From positions 1 to 32,145 of IMG/VR virus record IMGVR_UViG_3300044998_000075: a stretch of 32,145 bases of DNA; one strand, given 5' to 3'. This DNA comes from a virus. The notes beneath the pieces are model-generated. The model was not told the origin of the DNA. It saw only the letters and a program-made list of their open reading frames with translations, and searched no databases. The position numbers and the translations under genes were made by a program. Positions 1 through 7,308 of this stretch are shown in pieces (the stretch's first letter is position 1; every line of letters begins with the position of its first letter).

Positions 1-2
1 TG

Positions 3-689
3 GCCGCCCAGGTGGACACCCTGTACCCCGGGGAGAACCGCAGCATCCTGTGGTTCAACAACGAGGGCCCCGGCCGTCGCATCGTGAAGCGCGCCTTCCA
101 GGCCGCCCTGGGGGCCACCGTCGAGGATATGGTGGCGATGCGGGCGCTGCCGCCGAAGGACCCGAAGTACGGGCACCGGCTGCGCGAGGCGTATGCCGAG
201 GCGCTGGGCGGCCGCCCGGGTGTGCTGCGCGTCATGGACATCCACGACATGTGGAACCACGAGGTCGAGGCGCTGATCCAGCGCTACCGGCCGGCGCTGG
301 TGCTGTTCGACATGATCGACAACATCAAGTTCGGCGGCTCCACCCTCAACGGTGGCGAGCGCACGGACCAGCTGCTGGAGAGCATGTACCAGTGGGCCCG
401 CATGATGGGCGTGAAGCACAACACGGCCGTCATGGCGACCAGCCAAGTCAGCGCCGAGGGCGACGGGATGCAGTACCCGACGCTGCCGATGCTGAAGGAC
501 AGCCGCACTGGCAAGCAGGGCGCCGCCGACGTGATCATCACGATGGGCGCCGTCAACGACCCGACGCTGGCGAACAGCCGGTACCTGGGGACCACGAAGA
601 ACAAGAAGGCGCGCACCGGCGTGCCGGCCAGCCCGCGTGCTGAGGTCTACTTCGACGCTGACCGATGCCGTTTCAAGGAGTTCGGATGA
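3..689 (+). CDS. Replicative DNA helicase, DnaB-like C-terminal domain (5' end outside window)
   Basis: The frame is open to the left edge (Ala-Ala-Gln precede a GTG that encodes an internal Val), so only about the last 229 residues are present. A hydrophobic strand ending in an Asp (LVLFDMID, near nt 297-320) looks like the Walker B motif of RecA-fold hexameric helicases. It is followed by an ATSQVS strand resembling the helicase H3 sensor motif and a late RYLGTTKNKK segment that could hold the Arg/Lys finger. The Walker A motif, and any primase domain, would lie upstream of the window. The protein should unwind DNA at the phage replication fork. It sits just before the DNA polymerase genes, as in phiKMV-like phages. 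The stop overlaps the next ATG (ATGA), suggesting coupled translation. The family is fairly secure; whether it is fused to a primase cannot be seen. Confidence 0.85.
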   Translation, partial: AAQVDTLYPGENRSILWFNNEGPGRRIVKRAFQAALGATVEDMVAMRALPPKDPKYGHRLREAYAEALGGRPGVLRVMDIHDMWNHEVEALIQRYRPALVLFDMIDNIKFGGSTLNGGERTDQLLESMYQWARMMGVKHNTAVMATSQVSAEGDGMQYPTLPMLKDSRTGKQGAADVIITMGAVNDPTLANSRYLGTTKNKKARTGVPASPRAEVYFDADRCRFKEFG

Positions 690-1240
690 AGAAGGTGTAC
701 GTGATCGGTTCCCTCAGGAACCCCGACGTGCCATTCGTGGCCGCGCAGCTGCGTGAAGCAGGCTTCGACGTGTTCGACGACTGGTACGCCGCCGGCCCGG
801 AGGCGGACGACCATTGGAAGAAGTACGAGGAGAGCCGCGGCCATACCTACGAGAAAGCGCTCGATGGGTTTGCCGCGAACCACGTCTTCAGCTACGACAA
901 GTTCCACCTGGACTCGGCCGACGCCGCAGTCCTGGTCCTGCCGGCCGGGCGCTCGGCGCACTTGGAGGCCGGGTACATGATCGGCAAGGGACGGCCCGTG
1001 TTCATCCTGCTGGACGAAGTCTCCGGGAACCTCCGTTGGGACGTGATGTACAAGTTCGCCGCCGGCGTGACGCGCGACATCTCCGTCATCGCGGATGGCC
1101 TGAAGCGCGCCCTTGCGCCCGAGAACGATCCGGCCCTGGGCCCACTCGCCACCATGCTCAGCGGGCCCTTCCAGGCGCAGGGCCCAGCCCTCGGGGCCGC
1201 TGGTAACTGGCGTGACATCGCGCAGAAGGAGATTGAGTGA
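686..1240 (+). CDS. Nucleoside 2-deoxyribosyltransferase-like protein
   Basis: This 184-aa protein starts with a Rossmann-like MKKVYVIGSLRNP strand. It has an internal DDWYAAGPEADD segment and a conserved-looking LPAGRSAHLEAGYMIGKG motif, in which Glu94 corresponds to the catalytic Glu of nucleoside 2-deoxyribosyltransferases and related DUF4406-type proteins. That family exchanges or hydrolyses the base on deoxynucleosides or nucleotides. The ATG at 686 is chosen over an in-frame ATG at 665 because AAGGAG (675-680) lies five bases upstream and the ATG overlaps the helicase stop. Its place between helicase and polymerase suggests nucleotide salvage or nucleotide-pool editing during replication. 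The substrate cannot be inferred. The C-terminal 40 or so residues have no recognisable motif. Confidence 0.72.
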   Translation: MKKVYVIGSLRNPDVPFVAAQLREAGFDVFDDWYAAGPEADDHWKKYEESRGHTYEKALDGFAANHVFSYDKFHLDSADAAVLVLPAGRSAHLEAGYMIGKGRPVFILLDEVSGNLRWDVMYKFAAGVTRDISVIADGLKRALAPENDPALGPLATMLSGPFQAQGPALGAAGNWRDIAQKEIE

Positions 1241-2658
1241 GGTCCTGGGACATCGAGACTGGCACCCGCGCGAAGCTGAAGCGCAAGGCCAGCCCGTTCA
1301 ACGCCGGCAACCACGTCGTGGTGCACGCATGGAAGGACCTGGCGCAGCCCAAGGTCCATGTGCGGTACTTCGGCCGGACGCCTCCGAAGCCGGGCTGGCT
1401 GGGCGAGGTCCTGGAGGGCACCAAGCTGCTCGCCGGGTTCAACATCAAGTTCGACCTGCTACACGCCCTGCAGTGCCCGGTGAACCTGGGGCTGTGGATG
1501 GAGTGGGTCGCAAACGGCGGCCAAGTGTGGGACTGCCAGCTGGCCGAGTACCTGCTCAACGGCATGGGCCGCGCAGACCACATGCTGTCGATGGACGAGG
1601 TCGCGCCGCGCTACGGCGGCAGCCTCAAGGTGGACGAGGTCAAGGCCCTGTGGGCGGCCGGAGTCCAGACCGAGGACATCGACCCGGGCCTGCTGGAGCG
1701 CTACCTGGCCGGCGGCCCCGACGAGGACGGGGTCGAGCAGCCCGGCGACATCGGCAACACCGAGGCCATCGCCCTGGCGCAGATCAGGCGGGCCCGCGAA
1801 GCCGGGCAGCTGAAGAGCATCATGCTCAACATGGGCGCGCTCCTGTTCAGCGTCGAGGCCGAGCGCAACGGCATGTACGTGGACATGGAGCTGGGCCTCA
1901 AGCTGGCCGAGGAGCTGCAGGCCAGGGTCCAGGAGCTGAGCGCGAAGCTCAACAGCTTCCTGCCCGAGCTGCCTGAAGGCTTCGAGTTCAAGTGGTCCAG
2001 CCGTCACCACAAGTCGGCGCTGATCTTCGGCGGCACGATCCACTACCCGCGCCGGGAATGGCAACTGGCGGACGGTTCGTGGACGTTCGAGGCCCCTCCG
2101 CCGGCCGACATGGTCGGCTCCAGCCTGCACCCGGAGTTCGCCTACGCCCAGAAGGACGAGACGCACTACGTCTTGGAGGACGGCACCACGGCCGAGTGCT
2201 CGTGGTGGGAGCACTGCCGGGACACGGAGTGGCAGGGCAACCCGCCGCCCGGCAAAGACCGGGCCGTGTTCAAGGGCGGGAAGAACGCCGGCGAGCCGAA
2301 GACGAAGAAGGTCAAGGCCCCGGACTACTCCAAGCCCAAGAGCCGCATGGGCACCGGGAAGTTCACGTTCCCGGGCTTCACACGCCCGAAGCCTGAGTGG
2401 GAAACGTCCGAGCCTGGCGTGTACTCCGTGAACGACGAGATCATCGAGGAGCTGGGCTCACGCAACATCCCGTTCCTCAACGCCCTGGCCGAACTGCAGG
2501 CGACGACCAAGGACCTCGGCACGTACTTCATCGTGCGCGACGAATCCGGCGGCGCCAAGGGGATGCTGTCCCTGGTGGACACCGACGGTGTGGTGCACCA
2601 CAAGATCAACCACAACAGCACGGTCACCGGCCGCCTGAGCAGCAGCGACCCGAACCTT
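1237..2658 (+). CDS. DNA polymerase, family A (T7 gp5-like), exon 1
   Basis: Exon 1 encodes residues 1-474 of a predicted 813-aa spliced polymerase. The start is a GTG overlapping the preceding stop. The 3'-5' proofreading motifs are visible: Exo I as Asp5-Ile-Glu7, the same positions as in T7 gp5, and Exo II as NIKFD with Asp73. The fingers/palm entrance follows, ending in RLSSSDPNL, the first half of the family A PNLQNxP template-binding motif. Translation of unspliced RNA would stop at the TGA (2659-2661) that forms the first three intron bases. Joining codon CTT (2656-2658) to CAG (3355-3357) restores PNL-QNLP in frame. The polymerase copies the phage genome with the neighbouring helicase and SSB. 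The annotation is secure; the exact splice site is inferred from the protein motif and the P1/P10 pairings. Confidence 0.93.
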
Positions 2659-3354
2659 TGAACTGGAGGTTCTAAAACTCCGTGAACTCAGGGGACACCC
2701 AGACCGGGCAATCCTGAGCCAAAGCCACCATATCTCCCGCGGAGGGACACGATGGACATCAAGCATTACTACGAGAACACCGACCTTACGCTGGCGCAGA
2801 TCGCAGCCAGAGTGGGCACCTCCTACAAAGCGGTGTTCAGGTATGTCGCCGACCACTACAGCAAGGCGCACCGTCAGGCGCGCAAGAGGAACAGTTACCG
2901 GCTCTCGAAGCTGGGCGACTTGAATCCGATGCATGGCAAGCTGCGCGAGCAGCACCACAATTTCATCGGTACTGTGGCGGACGGCAAGGGGTATCTGATG
3001 ACTCTCAAGCCCGAGTGGTACACCGGGCGCAAGGGCAGCAAGCATGTGTTTGTGCATCACCTCGTGATGTGCGAGCACGAGGGCCTGTCTGAGATTCCCG
3101 CAGGATGGTGCGTGCACCACTGCGACGAGAACCCCCACAACAACGACATCTCGAATCTCGTACTGATGACTTTGGGCGAGCACGCAGCACTGCACTCGTG
3201 GCTAGGCGCAACGACTATCTCGAAAGAGAGTACAGCCAAGTGGCTGGAAGCGCGGAGGGCAGCCAAGGCTGCCATGATATAGTCTCCTCTGCATGGGAAC
3301 ATGCAGCAGCCCATTAGGGCGGGCACAGCGTAACGACCTGTGCTGAAGATACAG
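2659..3354 (+). ncRNA. Group I self-splicing intron in the DNA polymerase gene
   Basis: This 696-base intron lies inside the PNL|QNLP codons. Exon 1 ends in U and the intron ends in G, as group I introns require. Pairings visible by eye: P1 2652-2658 with 2666-2672, closing with U-G at the splice site; P10 2663-2665 with exon bases 3355-3357; P3 2678-2682 with 3253-3257; P4 2687-2692 with 2713-2718; P5 2698-2700 with 2706-2708; P7 3213-3218 with 3279-3284; a P7.1-like stem 3218-3221/3226-3229 with a GAAA loop; a P7.2-like stem 3233-3237/3242-3246; P8 3258-3263/3268-3273; P9 3289-3295/3300-3306 with a GGAA loop; and two more 3' hairpins (3309-3320 and 3323-3343). The GGGCAATCCTGAGCC core (2706-2720) is a classic group I signature. 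The extra P7.1/P7.2 stems suggest subgroup IA, as in T4 and SPO1 phage introns. Confidence 0.93.
2752..3282 (+). CDS. Intron-encoded HNH homing endonuclease
   Basis: This 176-aa protein has a helix-turn-helix-like N-terminus (residues 12-34, LTLAQIAARVGTSYKAVFRY). A C-terminal HNH nuclease domain shows His122-His123, Asn127/Asn130-Asn131 and Asn135 within a VHHCDENPHNND...NL pattern, then His144 and His148. GGAGGG at 2741-2746 precedes the ATG. Such enzymes cut intron-less polymerase alleles of related phages so that repair copies the intron in. Its lower GC and different codon use compared with the polymerase fit a mobile insert. The reading frame lies in the P6 loop of the intron, but its last 23 or so codons (from 3211) run through P7, P3, P8 and into the second P7 strand, and its TAG stop (3280-3282) sits inside that strand. 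Translation and RNA folding therefore compete for the same bases. Confidence 0.9.
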   Translation: MDIKHYYENTDLTLAQIAARVGTSYKAVFRYVADHYSKAHRQARKRNSYRLSKLGDLNPMHGKLREQHHNFIGTVADGKGYLMTLKPEWYTGRKGSKHVFVHHLVMCEHEGLSEIPAGWCVHHCDENPHNNDISNLVLMTLGEHAALHSWLGATTISKESTAKWLEARRAAKAAMI

Positions 3355-4374
3355 CAGAACCTGCCGAAAGGCAGCAAGTCCGACGTGAAGCGCGTCTTCG
3401 TGTCCCGCTTCGGGCCTGATGGCAAGATCGTCCAGTCGGACTACAAGTCCCTGGAGGTCTACGTCCAGGCGATCCTGACGGAGTGCGCGCAGCTGGTCGC
3501 CGACTTGAAGGCCGGCCTGGACATGCACGTCAAGCGCCTGGCCCTGAAGGAGGGGATGCCGTACGACGAGGTCCTGAAGCTCTGCAAGGGGGACGGGGAC
3601 ACGCCTCCGGACCCCGAGTGGGACAAGAAGCGGACGGCAGCGAAGGTCATCTCGTTCCAGCGGGCCTATGGCGCCGGCGCTCCCAAGATCGCGGCCAGCA
3701 CTGGCCTGCCGGTCGAGGACATCGCCGCCATGATCCTTGCGGAAGACGAGGAGTACCCGGAGATCGAGGAGTACTACCGGGCTCTGACCCGCACCCTGGA
3801 GGAGAACCGCAGGCCGACCGGCCGCGCGATACCGCACCCGGAGGCCAAGGGGGTCATGTGCCACCTGGGCGAATCCACCTTCCGCACGCCGGACGGCAAG
3901 CTCTACAAGTACCAGGAGCAGCCGGTTCCCGAGTTCGCGCTGAAGCGCGGCAAGACGAGCGGGTTCTCGCCGACCGAGATCAAGAACTACGTCGTGCAGG
4001 GCACGGGCGGCGAGTGGATGAAGGCGGCCATGTGGCTGCTGGTCCGGGCCTTCTACGCTCGCAAGAACTTCGACGGCAAGGCCTTGCTGGTCAACACCGT
4101 GCACGATTCTGCGATGGCCGACGTGCACCCGGACGTGGCCTTCGAGGCAGCTGCCCTGATCCATGCTTGCATGGAGGCCGCTTCCGACCTGATGGCCTGG
4201 CACTTCAGCTGGGACATCGCCCTCCCTGTGCCCTCGGACACGACCTGGGGGCAGTCCATGATCGAAGAACTCCCAATCCCCGGCATCAACTCCCGGGCCG
4301 CTGAGCTGCGCGCGGAACTGCGCGCCACGTACATGAAGGGCTTCGTGCCCAACTACCTGAAGGAAACCCAATGA
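3355..4374 (+). CDS. DNA polymerase, family A (T7 gp5-like), exon 2
   Basis: Exon 2 encodes residues 475-813 of the spliced enzyme: QNLP, then motif A (SDYKSLE, Asp503), motif B on the O helix (Arg567, Lys571, Phe575, Tyr579-Gly580) and motif C (VHDS, His724-Asp725-Ser726). Aligned to T7 gp5, Phe575 sits where T7 has Tyr526, and Ser726 replaces the usual Glu of HDE. All main catalytic Asp and Lys residues are present, so the enzyme should be active. A GTG codon at 3340 could be mistaken for a start, but it and the following four codons are intron. There is no ribosome site there and the protein would lack the whole exonuclease domain. The stop overlaps the ATG of the SSB-like gene (ATGA). Confidence 0.93.
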   Translation, partial: QNLPKGSKSDVKRVFVSRFGPDGKIVQSDYKSLEVYVQAILTECAQLVADLKAGLDMHVKRLALKEGMPYDEVLKLCKGDGDTPPDPEWDKKRTAAKVISFQRAYGAGAPKIAASTGLPVEDIAAMILAEDEEYPEIEEYYRALTRTLEENRRPTGRAIPHPEAKGVMCHLGESTFRTPDGKLYKYQEQPVPEFALKRGKTSGFSPTEIKNYVVQGTGGEWMKAAMWLLVRAFYARKNFDGKALLVNTVHDSAMADVHPDVAFEAAALIHACMEAASDLMAWHFSWDIALPVPSDTTWGQSMIEELPIPGINSRAAELRAELRATYMKGFVPNYLKETQ

Positions 4375-5207
4375 GCATCGACTTCACCAAGCTGGGCGCC
4401 GCTGTCGCCGCCGAGAACAACATCGACATGACCAAGCCCCAGCGCGGGGGCAGCGGCGACTACGTCCCGCCAGCGGCCGGTCGTTGCCGGCTCCGCTTCG
4501 TCGGCTACGTCGAGCTTGGCCGTCACGAGGAGAAGTACATGGGCCAGCCGAAGGTCGCGGACAAGGTCCGGCTGTTCTTCGAGCTGAGCGGCAAGAACCA
4601 CCAGCCTCGCGAGTACGAGGGCAAGAAGGTGCCGCACGTCATCAGCTTCGAGATGACGTACTCCCTCAACGAGAAGTCCAACTTCTTCAAGCTGTTCCAG
4701 CGCATGAACTACGCCGGCGACGCGGTGCACATGGTGCAGCTGCTGGGCCGCGCCTACCTGGGCGAGGTCGTGCACCGGAAGTACAAGCGAGCGGACGGCA
4801 GCGAGGGCGTGGCGGCCGAGCTGCAAGACAAGGCTCGCGGCTTCCTGATCGAGCCGCCGCGCGTCCTGGACTCCGAGACCGACACGCTCGTCGAGGTCAA
4901 GGTGGCCGCGCCGCTGAGCCCGATCAAGGTGTTCGTGTGGGCCAAGCCCGACAAGCTGCAGTGGGACTCGATCTTCGTGGACGGCGAGTGGGAGGCCGTG
5001 ACCGACGACAGCGGCAAGGTCATCAAGCCGGCCAAGTCCAAGAACGTGTACCAGGAGAAGATTCGCGCCGCCCTGAACTTCAAGGGCAGCCCGATCCACG
5101 CTCTGCTCAGCGGCGCCGGCGACGACGACCTGGACATCCCCGAGGCGCAGGACGGCGCTGACGCCTTGAACGGCCTGGCCGACGACGACGACGGCATCCC
5201 GTACTGA
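4371..5207 (+). CDS. Single-stranded DNA-binding protein, T7-like phage type
   Basis: This 278-aa protein has the composition expected of phage SSBs related to T7 gp2.5. The body is rich in beta strands and aromatic residues (for example VRLFFEL, HVISFEMTY, NFFKLFQRM). A strongly acidic C-terminus with several Asp clusters ends in DDDDGIPY, which echoes the DDDIPF tip of bacterial SSB that recruits partner proteins. It would coat single-stranded DNA and contact the polymerase and helicase. The ATG overlaps the polymerase stop by four bases and the stop overlaps the next ATG by one base, placing it firmly in the replication operon. The identity rests on tail, length, context and overall pattern, since SSBs lack short catalytic motifs. 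Confidence 0.78.
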   Translation: MSIDFTKLGAAVAAENNIDMTKPQRGGSGDYVPPAAGRCRLRFVGYVELGRHEEKYMGQPKVADKVRLFFELSGKNHQPREYEGKKVPHVISFEMTYSLNEKSNFFKLFQRMNYAGDAVHMVQLLGRAYLGEVVHRKYKRADGSEGVAAELQDKARGFLIEPPRVLDSETDTLVEVKVAAPLSPIKVFVWAKPDKLQWDSIFVDGEWEAVTDDSGKVIKPAKSKNVYQEKIRAALNFKGSPIHALLSGAGDDDLDIPEAQDGADALNGLADDDDGIPY

Positions 5208-6139
5208 TGGACAAGGCCCTGCTCGACAGCATCGAAGCAGCGGCAGCGGCGGCACCGATGGTCCGAGCGTCCTCGGTGCCTGGCCGCGTGCTGTTCGCTG
5301 ACGGCGACGGGCTGGCGTACTCGTGCGCCGGCTCGGACGCCACCGATCCCGGTGAGTCTCGGGACCGCCTGTTGCTCCGCCTTGACGAGGCCCGCCGGGC
5401 CAGCGGCGCCAGCGACGTAGTGGTCCTGCTCACCGGGCAATCCTCACACAAGGGTTACCGGTACGCCGTGGCCGCCCGCGCGCCGTACCAGGGCAAGCGC
5501 GCCAGTTCCCGCCGGCCGCGGAACTGGGAGTACCTGCGGCGCCTCATGGAGGACGGGGACATCCCGTTCCCGGTGGACATCACGTTCACGTCCGAGGCAG
5601 ACGACCTGTTCGCCAAGCACTCCAAGGCGCACGGCTGGGACAAGACGGTCATCTACACCGAGGACAAGGACATGCGCATGGTGCCAGGCCTGCACCTGGA
5701 CTGGAAGGACTACGTCATGCACCCCCTGCCCGAGGGGACGTTCGAGTCCGAGTTCAACGGCAAGGTGTACGGAGAGAAGTGGTTCTGGCTGCAGTGCCTG
5801 CAGGGGGACTCGACCGACAACATCCCCGGCCTGCCGTTCTTCCGGGCGCACGAAGGCGCCAAGCTGGCGCGTGTGGGCCCGGTGACAGCGGCCCAGGCGC
5901 TGGCGCCGGCGACCTGCCGGAAGGAAGCGCTGGAGATCGTCCTGAGCATGTACGGTTCCTTCTACGACAACGGCCGGGCCGAGGTCGAGCTGCTGGAGCA
6001 GGGCATCCTGCTGTGGATGCGGAACGACCAACAGTCCTGGTTCCTCAACGTGTGCCAGGACGGCAACCCGATGGAGGCCCTGCGCTGGGCATCCTTCGAG
6101 ATCGTGGAGCGCGTTCACAGGAGCGTGGGATGTCACTGA
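5207..6139 (+). CDS. 5'-3' exonuclease (FEN/PIN-like)
   Basis: This 310-aa protein shows the full set of metal-binding acids of the structure-specific 5' nuclease family: ADGDG (Asp32, Asp34), a YQGKR helical-arch-like segment, SEADDLF, YTEDKDMRM and LQGDSTDNIPGLP. The last is the GDxxDNIPG helix-hairpin-helix entry typical of the 5'-3' exonucleases of Pol I and of T5/T7-like phages. It probably removes RNA primers or degrades host DNA and acts in recombination, as T7 gp6 does. Its ATG overlaps the SSB stop (TGATG). The N-terminal 25 residues are Ala-rich and look like an extension before the first strand. Its 3' end overlaps the next gene by ten bases. Confidence 0.9.
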   Translation: MDKALLDSIEAAAAAAPMVRASSVPGRVLFADGDGLAYSCAGSDATDPGESRDRLLLRLDEARRASGASDVVVLLTGQSSHKGYRYAVAARAPYQGKRASSRRPRNWEYLRRLMEDGDIPFPVDITFTSEADDLFAKHSKAHGWDKTVIYTEDKDMRMVPGLHLDWKDYVMHPLPEGTFESEFNGKVYGEKWFWLQCLQGDSTDNIPGLPFFRAHEGAKLARVGPVTAAQALAPATCRKEALEIVLSMYGSFYDNGRAEVELLEQGILLWMRNDQQSWFLNVCQDGNPMEALRWASFEIVERVHRSVGCH

Positions 6140-6513
6140 GGAAGCTGAAGTACTCGGAGGTCGCCGCCGTGCGCCAGGAGCTGCTGCTCAAGCAGAAGCG
6201 GGTGTGCGGGGTATGCCGGGGCCTGATAGCCGACGAGGACGCCGTGCTGGACCACGACCACGACACCGGCGCGATTCGTGGGGTACTGCACAGATCGTGC
6301 AACGCCCTGCTGGGCAAGATCGAGAACAACTACCGGAGGTACGGGGTCAAGAACCTGGCCGCCTTCCTGCAGGGCGCTCCCAGCTACCTGCAGAAGCACC
6401 AGACCAACCGTACCGGGCTGCTGCATCCGACGCACAAGACGCCCGAGGAGAAGCGCCTCGCCCGTAACGAGAAGGCCCGAAAGGCACGGGCCGCACGCAA
6501 AGGAACGAAGTGA
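6130..6513 (+). CDS. Recombination endonuclease VII-type Holliday junction resolvase
   Basis: This 127-aa protein carries CGVC (Cys26, Cys29), then LDHDHDTGAIRG (Asp41, His42, His44), then LHRSCN (His54, Cys57, Asn58). This is the His-Me/zinc finger layout of T4 gp49 endonuclease VII. The fourth zinc ligand appears to be His54 instead of Cys, giving a C2HC pattern. Asp41, His42 and Asn58 correspond to the catalytic trio. The tail is Lys/Arg-rich (KRLARNEKARKARAARKGTK), suited to DNA binding. It would cut branched DNA before packaging, the job of endonuclease I (gp3) in T7. The ATG at 6130 begins inside the exonuclease 3' end. An HNH homing enzyme is the alternative, but the length and motif fit endonuclease VII better. 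Confidence 0.85.
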   Translation: MSLRKLKYSEVAAVRQELLLKQKRVCGVCRGLIADEDAVLDHDHDTGAIRGVLHRSCNALLGKIENNYRRYGVKNLAAFLQGAPSYLQKHQTNRTGLLHPTHKTPEEKRLARNEKARKARAARKGTK

Positions 6514-7298
6514 GCGAACCCAAGATCGGACTGATCGACATCGAGACCGCGCCCATCGGGGCCAGCGTGTGGGGCCTGTTCGACCAGAACGTCGGCCTGA
6601 ACCAGATTCACCAGGAGTGGAGCATCCTGAGCTTCTGCTACAAGCGGCTCGGCGCCCCTCGCAAGGAGCTGATCTACCTGGACACCAGCAAGGAGAAGGA
6701 CGTCCGGAACGACTCCGCCATCGTCGCCAAGCTGTGGGAGATCATGGACGCCGACGACTTCCTGATCGCGCAGAACGGGAAGCGATTCGACCTTCGCAAG
6801 ATCAGGGCCCGGATGCTGATGCACGGGATGCCGCCGCCGGCGCCGGTGAAGGTCATCGACACCATGCTCATGGCGAGGGAGGTCGCCGCGTTCACCAGCA
6901 ACAAGCTGGAGTGGCTGAGCACGTACCTGAGCCGTGTGAAGAAGTCCTCGCACCGGCAGTTCCCCGGCTTCGAGCTGTGGTCCGAGTGCCTGGCCGGAAA
7001 CCAGAAGGCGTGGGATGCCATGCGCCGGTACAACATCCCGGACGTGCTGGCGATGGAGGAAGTGTACCTGCGGCTGCGGCCGTGGGTGGCTAACCACCCG
7101 AACGTCGCTGCGCATGTGGACGACGAAGAACCCAGGTGCCCGCGCTGCGGCAGCACAGAGGTTACCAGGCGCGGCTACGCCTACACCAACGTGGGCAAGT
7201 ACCCCAGGTACCACTGCAACTCCTGCCTTGGCTGGTCCCGCGGCAGGTACTCCGAGGCGTCCCTGGGCAAGCGCAAGGCCACCCTGGCCTCCATCTGA
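6510..7298 (+). CDS. DnaQ-like 3'-5' exonuclease with C-terminal zinc ribbon
   Basis: This 262-aa protein starts at a GTG overlapping the endonuclease VII stop, with AAAGGA upstream. The RNase H-fold exonuclease motifs are clear: LIDIET near residue 10 (Exo I), QNGKRFDLRKI (Exo II), VIDTMLMAR, and YNIPDVLAM with the Tyr-x3-Asp of Exo III. The C-terminal part carries two Cys pairs (CPRCGS and CNSCLGW) forming a zinc ribbon that probably binds nucleic acid. It resembles YprB-like/RNase H-like predicted exonucleases found in phages. It is a stand-alone second proofreading-type nuclease, distinct from the one inside the polymerase. Whether the target is DNA or RNA is unknown. Confidence 0.8.
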   Translation: MSEPKIGLIDIETAPIGASVWGLFDQNVGLNQIHQEWSILSFCYKRLGAPRKELIYLDTSKEKDVRNDSAIVAKLWEIMDADDFLIAQNGKRFDLRKIRARMLMHGMPPPAPVKVIDTMLMAREVAAFTSNKLEWLSTYLSRVKKSSHRQFPGFELWSECLAGNQKAWDAMRRYNIPDVLAMEEVYLRLRPWVANHPNVAAHVDDEEPRCPRCGSTEVTRRGYAYTNVGKYPRYHCNSCLGWSRGRYSEASLGKRKATLASI

Positions 7299-7308
7299 GG
7301 AGAACGGC

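Noticed and set aside
1113-1976. Plus-strand frames overlapping polymerase exon 1 (also 3483-4304 and 4484-5161)
   Set aside because: Arg/Gly/Pro/Ala-rich shadow translations in the wrong frame of clear genes, without ribosome sites or domains.
3340-4374. A separate polymerase gene starting at GTG 3340, making the polymerase a broken or split gene
   Set aside because: There is no ribosome site, the first codons are intron, and splicing 2658 to 3355 restores a complete conserved motif. The interruption is an intron, not a mutation or split gene.
6130-6513. A second HNH homing endonuclease
   Set aside because: The CxxC - DHDHxTG - HxxCN layout and basic tail fit endonuclease VII. The gene is embedded in the operon by overlaps and interrupts nothing.
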